In this document: in pieces, positions 27,829-40,594 of the stretch
How positions within the stretch are numbered: the stretch's first letter is position 1
Layout of the letters: every line of letters starts with the position of its first letter
Assembly: GCF_964340395.1 (NCBI RefSeq)
Contig: NC_135553.1
Coordinates: forward strand, 680,001 to 744,000
DNA: 64,000 bases
Direction: 5' to 3'
Source of the DNA: Glandiceps talaboti
Lineage: Eukaryota; Hemichordata; Enteropneusta; Spengelidae
Notes under the pieces: model-generated
Seen by the model: the letters and a program-made list of their open reading frames with translations, nothing else
Databases searched by the model: none
What the model was told of the DNA's origin: nothing
Made by a program: the position numbers and the translations under genes

Positions 27829-28669
27829 TCAAAATCCAGCCAGTATTTCGTGCATATCACAGACACTTTTTAGTATTTATTTGTTGCCATTATTTTTTAA
27901 AGAAATATCATGTCACCATTCAGTCACAGAGAAGTAAAATATTTGAGAATGACTGTGTTTTCTATGGAGACTTTAACAAAAATCTACGAAAAATAATGAA
28001 ACGTTGAAGCTCCTTGTATGTTGTGATTTAAAGTTTAACATTTTAGTGAAGGGTGCATGTTAATTCATACACGTCGGTTTAGATCATTGCTTGCAAGTCC
28101 AGTGTGTGTTATACATGTATATGTAATTTATCGCAATCTACATGTAGGTAGATATATATAATATAGACAACACACCTAACTCATTGGAATAGAGAACATA
28201 GTGAGATGATACATCAGAAATATATTTCTTATCAACCATATGCATGATATGGGCACATATTAGACACAGCGATCCCAATGCCAATCATTAAATCACTAAA
28301 TTTTCAACTTGGGAACTGCACTCTTCATATTTCCAATTACTCTCATCTTCCTGAGGTGTAATCCTTATCTGCTGTCTGCATGTATCTTAACATATATGTT
28401 TTCTAATGTTATAGGACATATTTATGTCAGATCACAGTTAATTAGTACCTAATCATGTTATAGGTCAATAAATTTAAAGGACTCAATTTAGAGAAGAGGG
28501 AAGGAAGGAAGAGAGAGAAAGAAAGAAAAAGAGAGTGGGAGAGATGCTTCTCTAATTGTTAGGAGTAATCAGGAAGAATATTCTTGAAGGTTTAAATGAT
28601 CGTGGAATTCTTTTTTTGCAATGTTAAGTGAAAGACAATCAGATCCTCAGCATGGAAATTTGATGTACA

Positions 28670-28930
28670 CTATTGGATTTCGGTCAAAAGACTTGAACCT
28701 CAAAATGTATGATATTTGGTGATGGTGTCCTAAGGGGTATCTAATATATATATATTAAGGAATGCAAACATTTCAACATAGGAACAAAAACCTACAGCAA
28801 CCATGATCACACTCATAGTAACAGTGAGTTTTGGCGTAAAATTTAAAAGAATCACAAGTACATTGAAGGGTAAAATCAAATTTCTGAAATCCTAGCAACC
28901 GTGATAATGGCTACTGCAACTGCAAACAGA
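28670..28930 (+). mobile_element. Degenerate internal piece of a family B element
   Basis: It contains 'ggtcaaaagacttgaacctc' and later 'caaccatgatcacactcat' with 'agtaacag', in the same order as the core blocks of the 20851-22095 copy. There is no terminal hairpin. Confidence 0.45.
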
Positions 28931-30419
28931 TTTCATTTCATAATAATTTAATAACAACTTAGACAGTTTGAATATAGAGCATTTGTGTGATAACTTCATT
29001 CACACTTTACTTGTGTGAATGATTTTAGGTAACAAAATCCATTCGTATGTGATACTGTCATTTATATTCTCATCACATACATTTTGTGTTCAATCCAATT
29101 TCATTTGGAAATGAACTGTTACGGCTATCAGTGGCAATGTAAACAGTGTAATATTGATGTCTAATTCAGCATTTGTTTCACATGGTCCGTTTTTTGACAT
29201 CATTTACATGTATTTCCATTGCTAAGAGAGAAACTGTGACAGTACAAAGGTTTTCCATCGATCACATTACAATATCTATGCTTTCAGTGTAAATCAGGTC
29301 AAACATACATCATATTGCTGGATTTGTGAAACAATGCAGAATTAAATTTTTTCAAATGTAGTATCCCTAAGAGTATGATAAAAGAGGGATATTGAATAAT
29401 GTTAATAAAACATCAGAAAATAATCAAACCAAGTGCATGCAAATGAAGCACTAATTGCACCATTCAGATCTTAAAGTGTCAACTGCCAAAAGAGCCAAAA
29501 CATATCTCTTTTTGAAATTATGAATGTCTCATCTATTCATATTCCTGGGTTTTGTAAAACATATTTAATTAATGCATTTATGATGGTACCAGCTAATACT
29601 TAAATCCCCAGTTTATTATACATGTATTAATATATTGCAATCAATTAAGAGTGATTGTCATGCCAAAAAACCTAGAGTGGGAGAAATAGGGATAATGTGT
29701 CAAGAATGTTTATCTACTTTGAGGCTGTTCATGGCTTGACTTTCACTCCTTTACTTTAATACAGTACAAAAATAATGAAGTTTTTTACAACTGGCTTGAA
29801 CTTTATGGAAGTCACCGAAAAATATGCAACAGTTATGGACACATTATGGTTGCACAGACAGTATTATACAACAATGATGCATTACTGGCAAACTGAAACT
29901 CACCAAAATGAATAGAAGTTTCAGTTTCTGTGTCTGTCATTCAATACTGACATAACCTCTTTACCCCAGGCCATAATCCATTCCATGAAGTAATTGTAGA
30001 ATCATAAACATGTATTCAATACCAATGCCAGCCAGCTTTGTCATATGTTAGTGTTCAATGTAATAAGAGAAACACATCCACATGTATCTGACAAAATATA
30101 TGGTTCAGTTAAATATGACAAACACAGCTGAAATCTTTATCCAGTTAAGAACTCTATGTGATCAAACGTGGTATTTTCCTTTAAAAATATTGGTTAATGA
30201 TAGACACTTGTCTAATTACTTGAAGAATGTAATAGTATCAACACATTTCATTTGGAAAATTTAGATGTTAGATTTTGTGTTCTTAATAATAGTAACTTTT
30301 TGTGGGAAATAAACAAAGCCACAGGGAAATTTATCTAAGCTGATATTAATAGCAATTTATAAAAGATTATGGGAGAAAAGAATGAAATGTTTACAGGAGA
30401 TTACTTTCTTTCTTGTAAT

Positions 30420-30515
30420 TATGTTTTTAGTGCTGTCGTTTCCTTTGTAGTCCATGTTGTATGTGTTTCTTTTCAATTCAAAGAACAATAAATATTATTG
30501 TTATTATTGTTATAC
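30420..30515 (+). mobile_element. Possible LINE 3' tail
   Basis: AACAATAAATATTATTGTTA and TATTGTTAT repeats follow a T-rich stretch. The polyA-signal-like AATAAA plus short tandem tail suggests a LINE 3' end. There is no coding part. Confidence 0.35.
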
Positions 30516-32172
30516 TAGAAAATTATTAAATGTTCTTGATTATTAAAATAGCTTGAAAAATTGTTATATACTATTTATTTTAATTCCTTGTATACTTTTA
30601 TGAAATAAATTTCCAATTCTGTTCTACCATGATGTACTGGCATGTATGAATAATTAAGATTTCATCTAGATGAATACTCAAATGCTGTTTATTCATTCAA
30701 TTCATACAATACATATATTTTTGATTTACTGTACACGATGCTATATTGAGAGGTATATTTTGTGCCCAATCCAGTGTTTATCCCTGTGTCCACTTAATAG
30801 TAGCTGTATTAATTAGTTGGTATGGAAACCTTTCAGTAGTTTAAGGCCTACCCTTAAAATATAAAGACAAAGATATTCACAGCTGTTTAATGAAAAGGGA
30901 AGGACACTATGTGAATTCACCTACATGTAGTTTAATAAAAACTTGGATAATAAATGAGATCAAATGCATTTAATCAGTGTTATTCTCTTTTACTTATCAG
31001 TACAGAGTTGGTATTGATCTGACTTTTTAGAAAGAAGTTATGTATGAGACTTACAAGGCAACTTCTGTTAACATTGCTGACGGCTTCTGTTGTTATTGCA
31101 ATTATAAGGTGTACAGTGAATTCAAAATCAGTATATCTATACGTAGTTAGTAAAAACTAGTTTAGTAAAAAATGTTTTCAACTATGTGTTAAAGAACCAG
31201 AGTATGGTGATGAAGAATAGAGAGACAGTGAATCAGATACAAATATTGCGATGGCAATTTAAGTATATGGATATCTCCAAGCACAATGGCAACAAATCTG
31301 AAGATCCAATATATTATTTGAAGCTCAAAATAAAGTCAATATTAAATCAATTCTAGTGAATTTGTAAAATATGGTTAGTACATATATGTTAACACCAAGA
31401 ACTGGTACAATGTTTGGTAGTATTGGAGTTCTTTGTTTAACTTCACTGTACTATACTACTGTTATAGGTAAAGGGTTTTAGATTAGGTTTGAAGTCATTA
31501 AAAGATATTGTATCAAAATGCTTTCTGATTCTGATTCTCGGGAATTACCTGAGATTGTCACCAATCCAAGATTCTCTCCTATCCCTAATGTGGCAGAAAG
31601 TGTATAGCAAATACTGCACACTACACTCTGTGTATATCATATAGTCCTGTCTCTGTTGTTCATTAACACTGCTGTCAAAACACTTTACCATGTATGTAAC
31701 TTTTGTGTGTATTTACATTCATGTGTGTCTGCGGCATGAATCTGTCAATGTGAAGTTTAGTGGTTTCCACTTAGAAATAGTTTTATGGTTTCAACTGTTT
31801 GAACCAAAAATAGGTAACTATGTATACTACATGTAGAGTGAAAGATCTTTTATTCTATATTTTTCAAATTGTCTACTAAACCAATCTGAGAGGGAATACA
31901 GCACAATTTCTTTATGTATTATATCCTTCATTTATAGTCATTTGTTTTCGATTTTGTTGTTCTGAGAGTAAGTACCTTCTATAATTTAAAATACCACAGT
32001 TCATGTTCAAATCTTGTACTGTTTTGTAGCTAATCAGAATCATTCTGTCTTACCAACATAACAAAAGGATTGAAATTGAAAACAAAGAGAATCACCAAAA
32101 CAATAACGAAAACAGTATAGTCTGTACTCTGTTCTTTTCAAACAGAGCATTCTGAGGTACTTTATATATCCC

Positions 32173-32398
32173 TTACGGAAATGGTCTATAGCATTCTTAT
32201 AGGATTCCTATAGGACCTAAAATATTCATATATGATTCCTATAGGACTGATCGTTCCTATAGGACTGTCCTAAAAGATTCCTTTAGGACTATCCTAATTC
32301 CTATAGGAATTGTAAAGTATTCCTTTAAGAAAGGGACCAAAATACTATAAGATCTTATAGGAATAATCTTTTAGGAATACTATAGACCATTTCTGTAA
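32173..32398. mobile_element. 226-bp MITE with internal TCCTATAGGA palindromes
   Basis: The ends TTACGGAAATGGTCTATAG (32173-32191) and the reverse complement of 32380-32398 match at 18 of 19 positions, and similarity continues inward. The interior has at least four copies of TTCCTATAGGA, a self-complementary core. No coding sequence. A target duplication is not clear. Confidence 0.7.
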
Positions 32399-32949
32399 AT
32401 ACCCATTCGGTGTAAAGATGCATTCTCATAGGTTGAGATGATTACTCAATGTGCAGGACGTGAACATATAAATCTTTGACAGGTATTGTGTCAGATGTAG
32501 GAAGAAGGCATTAACTCAATTGGAACAAAAAAGTACAATGACAATAAATGTAGGAAATAGAGGTAAATAAAGAAATTCCCTACAGATTGGGGGCTAAATC
32601 CACAATTCTGTGTGATATAATATAAACAATGTCACCCATTTTCCATTTACTCACACAAATGTATGTATCTCACTTTGTCTATTTATTTGGTATATCATTA
32701 CTCGAATGCAAATTGATCCTTGAGCTTCTGTACATGTATGCTTTAATTTTCTCACATGTCTCCTCAGTATTTAAATGTCTTGGCTCTATCAGAATCCAGG
32801 TTTGTCAGTGGATACACTATGATGCCAGAGGGAAAATTACCTTTTTAGCTCTGCTGCCAACAACAGCTGAGCTATTAGATTAGGTATATAAAGCAGTCAC
32901 ATTAGATTAGATTCACTGGAACTGTACCAAAAGATTTAAAGTTTATTAT

Positions 32950-33397
<448 letters not shown>

Positions 33398-33824
33398 ATG
33401 TGTTCTCCTTTACATCTGTTGTTAATTTTCTGTTGTCCATTTGTCATTTTTTTGTATTTCTCTGAAACTGTTCATTGGTTTGCTTTGATAGTCGATGTAT
33501 TTTTGCTTACAATTGAATTTATCGAGATTTATTCATGGCAAGGTGACACTTGTTACTTTCATGAATAAATTTGTAGTTTTGGTCAAAAATTACATATTAC
33601 AATATATATATAATTATATATATGTATATGATCAGAGAGGGTGGTCATTGTTAGATTCAAATTTATAGAGTGATGATCATCATCTTTTCAATCAAGTATA
33701 TAAAAAGGGTCAATCATAACTTACAATCTCTCCTGCATTTATCAATACTTGAAAATTGAAGTGATACTACTAATGAAATATCGGTTCATTCTTTGATCAC
33801 TTGTTATCTGGTTAGTATGCAAAA

Positions 33825-34250
33825 TGAGTGGAATGCCCGAGTATTTGTTCAATAAACTACAGTGTGCACAAAATAACGCAATGTGAGTAGTAAAGGGTTT
33901 AAGGAAATTTGATAGGATATTACAATCACTTATTGAGTTACATTGGCTCTCTGTAAAAGCCAGAGTTGAGTTTAGAGTCATGCTACTGGCTTTTAGTGAT
34001 ACAGCATCTATTTTGTATACAGGACATGTTTGCATTTGATTGTCTCAAAAGTGCTAATTACAATTTACATATAATAAGTGTGGTCAGATTACAAGGCAGT
34101 GTACCGTGATTATTTAACAAATTAACAACAATTTTAGCCATCTCTGGGCCAAGACTTAAGAATTTTGTCTTAGAAGAACTGAAGTGCATTGATTATAATT
34201 TACATTGATGCAAAATGTAAAACATATCTTTTCAAGCAATATTATACTGT
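33825..34250 (+). pseudogene. C-terminal fragment of a non-LTR reverse transcriptase
   Basis: MPEYLFNKLQCAQNNA, then ELHWLSVKARVEFRVMLLAF, then CKTYLFKQYY are encoded in order and match the thumb and C-terminal region of CR1/Jockey/L2-type proteins. Stops and frame changes separate them. The catalytic core is missing, so this is a heavily truncated, dead copy inside PKC intron 3. Confidence 0.7.
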
Positions 34251-34607
34251 GAAGATAGTTATATGTTACTCGTGATGTCCTTTTTTCGTCTTTTTGAAAA
34301 TTTATTACCCGTGCACTGATTTTACAAATTTGTGATATTAGATTGTTTTAGTGTTTTTACAAATTACATAGAAACATAGAAACACCAAAACGCAAGTTCT
34401 CTTCATGTACCTGTCAAAACACAAGTGGTCCTCATTGAGATTTAGAGATAGATTATTCCTCCAATTATGATCATTTGTCATTCTCAACTGTCCAGACTAG
34501 CTCTAAGAAAATGATCCAAATTCAGTTAGCTAGAGGTGTTGAACAAAGAGGAGGTGTGAAAAAGTTTTGACACTAGGGGAGTTTGATGTATGAATGTTGA
34601 AGGTGTG

Positions 34608-36290
34608 AAAACATCTATGAAAAGACATCTAAGCTGGATGGATAGATGTACTGAACAGTAGACATCTACTTGGATGGATAGATGTACTTGACAGTAGACA
34701 TCTAGCTAGATGGATAGATGTACTGGACATAAGACATCTCACTGGATGGATAGATGTACTGAACAGTAGACATCTCACTGGATGGATAGATGTACTGAAC
34801 AGTAGACATCTCACTGGATGAATAGATGTACTTGACAGTAGACATCTATTTGGATGGAGAGATGCACTGGATTGACAGTAGACATCTAGCTGGATGGATA
34901 GATGTACTGGACATCAGACATCTCACTGGATGGATAGATGTACTGGACAGTAGACATCTCACTGGATGGATAGATGTACTTGACAGTAGACATCTAGCTG
35001 GATGGATAGATGTACTGAACAGTAGACATCTACTTGGATGTATAGATGTACTTGACAGTAGACATCTATTTGGATGGAGAGATGCACTGGATTGACAGTA
35101 GACATCTAGCTGGATGTATAGATGTACTTGACAGTAGACACCTAGCTGGATGGATAGATGTACTGAACAGTAGACATCTACTTGGATGTATAGATGTACT
35201 TGACAGTAGACATCTATTTGGATGGAGAGATGCACTGGATGAACAGTAGACATCTAGCTGGATGGATAGATGTACTGGATAGTAGACATCTCACTGGATG
35301 GATAGATGTACTTGACAGTAGACATCTATTTGGATGGATAGATGTACTGAACAGTAGACATCTACTTGGATGTATAGATGTACTTGACAGTAGACATCTA
35401 TTTGGATGGAGAGATGCACTGGATGAACAGTAGACATCTCACTGGATGGATAGATGTACTTGACAGTAGACATCTATTTGGATGGATAGATGTACTGGAC
35501 AGTAGACATCTATTTGGATGCATAGATGTACTTGACAGTAGACATCTATTTGGATGGATAGATGTACTGGACAGTAGACATCTCACTGGATGGATAGATG
35601 TACTTGACAGTAGACATCTATTTGGATGGATAGATGTACTGAACAGTAGACACCTACTTGGATGTATAGATGTACTTGACAGTAGACATCTATTTGGATG
35701 GAGAGATGCACTGGATGAACAGTAGACATCTAGCTGGATGGATAGATGTACTGGACAGTAGACATCTCACTGGATGGATAGATGTACTTGACAGTAGACA
35801 TCTATTTGGATGGATAGATGTACTGGACAGTAGACATCTATTTGGATGCATAGATGTACTTGACAGTAGACATCTATTTGGATGGATAGATGTACTGGAC
35901 AGTAGACATCTCACTGGATGGATAGATGTACTTGACAGTAGACATCTATTTGGATGGAGAGATGCACTGGATGAACAGTAGACATCTCACTGGATGGATA
36001 GATGTACTTGACAGTAGACATCTCACTGGATGGATAGATGTACTTGACAGTAGACATCTATTTGGATGGATAGATGCACTGGACAGTAGACATCTATTTG
36101 GATGGATAGATGTACTTGACAGTAGACATCTATTTGGATGCATAGATGTACTTGACAGTAGCCATCTCACTGGATGGATAGATGTACTGGACAGTAGACA
36201 TCTATTTGGATGCATAGATGTACTTGACAGTAGCCATCTCACTGGATGGATAGATGTACTGGACAGTAGACATCTAGTTGAATGGATCAG
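34608..36290. repeat. 36-bp hairpin-forming minisatellite, about 46 copies
   Basis: Each unit contains AGTAGACATCTA, a spacer of about 10 nt (TTTGGATGGA or variants) and TAGATGTACT. The two halves pair with a single bulged G. Spacer variants (TTTGG, GCTGG, CACTGG, CTTGG) define subtypes in blocks, and a GAGAGATGCACTGGAT variant recurs at uneven intervals. As 36 is a multiple of three, 12-residue repeats such as SRHLTGWIDVLD are open on both strands. They are not genes. Confidence 0.95.
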
Positions 36291-36658
36291 TGAACTTAAT
36301 ACCAGGACAGTAGATAATGCATCTAACTTGGATGAGAAATGAATTAGGCAGAATGTTTAGTATTGTATACAACACACTTACCTTGATGGGTACTGAACAT
36401 TGGCAATTAATACATGTAGTGGGTGTTTGATTTAGTTGACAGCAGACAAATTGTACATGCTATAACTAGGTGGTTAGATAGGTGCATTGAACAATCAAGT
36501 ATGTTTCTGTAACCTAACACCAGGTACCAGGTACATGCACATAAGTTTTCGTTGAAAACAACAGACATGTATTATATGGTAACATCAGATCAATATCACC
36601 TTGCACAGGATAGCTATTACAATAAATGTATTGTTTCTGTCTCTTTCTTTATTTCCAG

Positions 36659-36770
36659 GATCCACGTAGTAAGCATAGATTCAAGCTGCATTCATACAGC
36701 AGTCCAACCTTTTGTGATCACTGTGGCTCTTTACTGTATGGTCTGTTCCACCAGGGCATGAAGTGTGAAT
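36659..36770 (+). CDS. Protein kinase C, coding exon 4 (first half of C1B)
   Basis: The acceptor is TTTATTTCCAG and the donor is GTAAGT. The exon encodes residues 91-127, [18 protein letters not shown] onward to GMKCE, plus one base (T) of codon 128. It starts the second diacylglycerol/phorbol-binding finger: His96, Cys109, Cys112 and Cys126 are visible with spacing X12, X2 and X13. The remaining ligands of C1B must come from the next exon, which I cannot find before 64000. The sequence is close to vertebrate PKC alpha/beta ([17 protein letters not shown]). The open frame continuing past 36770 is intron. Confidence 0.96.
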
Positions 36771-36879
36771 GTAAGTCACGTTTCATTTTCCGCACACATT
36801 TAGAGACTTGGACTCAGATGAATATTAAATGTGCATTGACTGCCATACATATCAGGTTATACATATATAGTACGTGACT

Positions 36880-37650
36880 ATTGTTCATGTGTGTTGAGTG
36901 TCATTTGATTAAAGAATAGTATATCCACCCTCATATAAATGCCTCATGTATATAGTGATTATCATTAGATTTGTATGGCTGCTATGTGACCGTGAGAATG
37001 TACATTGACCATCATATGAATACTTTTTGTACTGGTATAGTGACTTGTCATGTGGATTATTCATGTGTAACTTCTACAAACTGAATACTCTAGATTTGTC
37101 TAACTGTTTGCATTGATGATGACAACACTTATGACTGCTATATGACAGCATTATTTGTGTGAATACTGTATGTGTGGTGACTACCATACATCATTCAGGT
37201 GGTGATTTATTCCCACATGAATACCAAGTTATGACATGTAAATACAGTAAGGTAGTCACTACCACATTGGTACTTCAAATGTAGTGATCAACTGGCATAC
37301 ACATACTCATAGACATCATTGTTTGTGATAATATCCAATATGACAACCTTGTGTGTAGTGATTGTCATGGATAATTTATAGGTTATGATCGATTTCCCGT
37401 GTGGAACTCATCACAGTGATTGCTAAATGAATACCTATATATGTGTAATGAATGCCTGCCATATGAATACAATATGTATAGTGATACTTACATGAATATG
37501 TTAATTTTGGGGGACCAACATATGAAAAGAGGATGTGTGTAGAAAGTTAAATGTCATCTTGATGTCATATGGCTGCTGACGTCAATGCAAATTCACAAAT
37601 TTGATAAATAGAGACAGCTGTGTAAGGTAGTGAATGCCATGCAGCATGTC
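36880..37650. repeat. Strongly decayed tandem repeat
   Basis: Loose, irregular recurrences of 'tagtgattgtcat', 'catatgaatac' and similar words every 50-60 bp suggest an old, mutated minisatellite. No exact unit can be defined. Confidence 0.4.
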
Positions 37651-37689
37651 ATGTATACCAACTAGTGACAATTTGTAATCTTTTGACAT

Positions 37690-38272
37690 AACATAACATT
37701 CTGTCATATTACATGTACATTACATCATAGCCACATAACATAACATTCTATCGTATTACGTGTACAATACATCATAACCACATAACATAACATTCTTTTG
37801 TATTACATGTACAATACATCATAGCCACGTAAAATAACATTCTATCATATTACATGTACAGTACATCATAGCCATAACATTCTATCGTATTACATGCACA
37901 GTACATCATAGCCATAACATTCTATCATATTACATGTACAGTACATCATAGCCATAACATTCTATCATATTACATGTACAGTACATCATAGCCATGTAAC
38001 ATAACATTCTATCATATTACATGTACAATACATCATAGCCACATAACATAACATTCTATCGTATTACATGTACAATACATCATAGCCATAACATAACATT
38101 CTGTCGTATTACATGTACAATACATGATTTACATCATAGCCACGTAACATAACATTCTATCGTATTACATGTACAATACATCATAGCCACATAACATAAC
38201 ATTCTATCGTATTACATGTACATTACATCATAGCCATAACATTCTATTGTATACATGTACATTACATTACTT
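37690..38272. repeat. 40-47-bp minisatellite, about 13 copies
   Basis: The unit has CATAACATTCTATCGTATTA, then CATGTACAATACATCATAGC, with an optional CACATAA. Confidence 0.93.
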
Positions 38273-40221
38273 GGTGTGTGGTGTAAATCTGACTTGACAG
38301 CCTGCCAAGGTTTTGCTGCTCATTCCTTTAATATACAATTTCATTTATCATATGTTGTAGATTAAGTAATTTGAATTTAGTATACCATGTCAGTTTAAGT
38401 CATACCAAGCTTTGATATTGCTTTACATGTACTTCCATTATATTTTGCCAATAAACGTTAACTGTCATTGTGACAGGCTGAGTATGCTGTACTACTAAGT
38501 AAAAGACTGCATAACTCTCAAATTACAAAGCTCTCTATGGGTACATTTAAATTTTATCACAACATTGTTTATATTAATACATGTTGTAAAAATGTACCAA
38601 TGTTCAGTACCCACACAAAGATACACACAGCCATCTGTTAAAATGGTATGGAAGAAATGATCCATGACCTGATAGTGAAGTGGTGGATTACAAAATCATT
38701 TTAACATGAAATGATATTATATAACTTATAAGTATTAATTCTAATATGGTACAGTGTCATTCAAACCAGATTATAGAATGTACTTGAGGTATTAAACTAA
38801 AGATGAATTGGCAATCTCCTTTTTTGAATTCTATATTTTACATGCTAAATTTTCACAGTGTTTTTCTACCTGGAACTTCAAATATAATGTATTAGATTGG
38901 ATCATTATTAAGACTCTAAGAGAGTAATTAAAATTGAAGATTGATGAACAGAACATGCAGAAGGTGCAAAGTACTTTCATGTAACGAATTGGAATTTTCA
39001 GATGTGTCTGGGTTGAGGAGAGATTAATTGTATTAATTCAAAATTAAAAGTCATCTGTTAATGTGAATAATTTAATAGACACGATTAAAGCTTGCAATAT
39101 GTATTTGGTTGCCATAGCAACAGGAGTAGTCTGATAAATCTAATTATTAATGATCAATATGAGTATATCCAAGTAACTAATTAAAAGTTAACAAATGCTG
39201 CATACCAACCTCTCCATACCAAGACAGCTGCAATTATGTGATGAATATTTTTTATTGTTTTAATTTTACAAATGTGATCACACTCAGTGAAGTGGGTGAT
39301 AGGAGGCTATTAACAGATATCACCTCTCTTCATTCAATTCTATCACCTTGGGTGTCATTTCCATGGTAACTACCGTCATTGATGAGTGAACATAATCATG
39401 TTTATCCGCCCATCTTACTAGAGATATTTCATTGTAAACCACATCTGACACAATTCATATCAGCATGGGTAATATAATGATGAATCTTTTATGTCTTGAA
39501 AAATTAACTTAAAATCCAATGAATGTTGTTCAGGTCTTCTACTGCTCCATTTTTCCTTACTAGTATGGTGTATATGTGTTACATTTATCATTTATGGCAA
39601 GCAAGTGGGAAATGATACTGCTGTTAACCTTATGCTATATTACCTGCATCTTTTATTTAGAACCACTCACGTTTGCAACTTCAATCCCCTTACACTCACC
39701 TAAACTGTCCTTACAAAATATATAAACAAGGTATGGTATTTAGGAAGCAAACTGTTTGGAATAAATGATGGAAATATAGGATTAGTATTCCCAAGCTTAC
39801 CAAATATTGTCATGCATTTCTTGAATATCTGAATTATCCTAAAATAATGTATGTAATAATTGAATGCTAACATACAGTTACTTTCTCACTTTGAAGTAAT
39901 GTGGATTTCTTTCTAATATGACCCATGTTTATAATTGACATTGTATCATTTGTTGTGAGTTTCTTTTTGAAAATTAAATCATGTGCTATGTTTTTTTGTT
40001 TTTTTTTTACATATTTACTGATACTTTCAGAATAGATATGTGTATTACTATATGACTCTGTATTAAATCCTTCAGATGTAATACTTTGACTTAAATGAAA
40101 ATCTGAATGTGCCTGGGGCATTGTCATGGTATATATTCTGTTCGAAGATTTAAACAGATGACTGGTATACCGGAGGTAGCATGCAGATTTGATTCTCTCT
40201 CATTTTATTCCGCTACTGTTA

Positions 40222-40594
40222 GGCCTAAAAAAATAATTGTTTGGTTCCGGTTACCCAACCCCACCTAGCTTTACACTGCAGACCCTAACTTTTTTTTTGT
40301 GTATGTTTGAGAAAAAAATAATGAAATTGCAAAAATTGTGAAGTCTCACGAGAAATAATGGATGCAGAAACTGACATCAACTTAAAAAGACAAAATAAAA
40401 CTGTTCTTCTAATCTCTAATGGCTGTACATCTGACAGGAAGAAATAAACAATACAGAGACCATTTGGAAAACAATGGAAAACCTGAACTAGACACTCACA
40501 CAGAAAAAAAAATGAAATAAAATAAAAAATCTACCTACCCCACCTATTCTAAAATTGAGCGTAATCGGAACCACACAAATTTTTTTATAATGCC
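40222..40594. mobile_element. Harbinger-type MITE with TTA target duplication
   Basis: The ends GGCCTAAAAAAATAATTGTT and the inverse of AACCACACAAATTTTTTTAT plus AATGCC form terminal repeats of about 33 bp that include GGTTCCG.TTAC. TTA flanks both sides (40219-40221 and 40595-40597). A 3-bp TWA duplication and GGSC-like ends are the hallmark of PIF/Harbinger. The 373-bp interior has no coding capacity. Confidence 0.75.

Noticed and set aside
34608-36290. 36-bp hairpin array as a CRISPR
   Set aside because: No unique spacers between repeats; units abut directly, in a eukaryotic intron.
34826-36342. Protein-coding 12-residue repeat genes on both strands
   Set aside because: Frames exist because 36 is a multiple of three; both strands are equally open and there is no gene context.
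36771-36877. Exon 4 continuing as C1B ([13 protein letters not shown])
   Set aside because: Superficially like DMNVHKRC, but the ligand spacing is wrong and a good GTAAGT donor precedes it.
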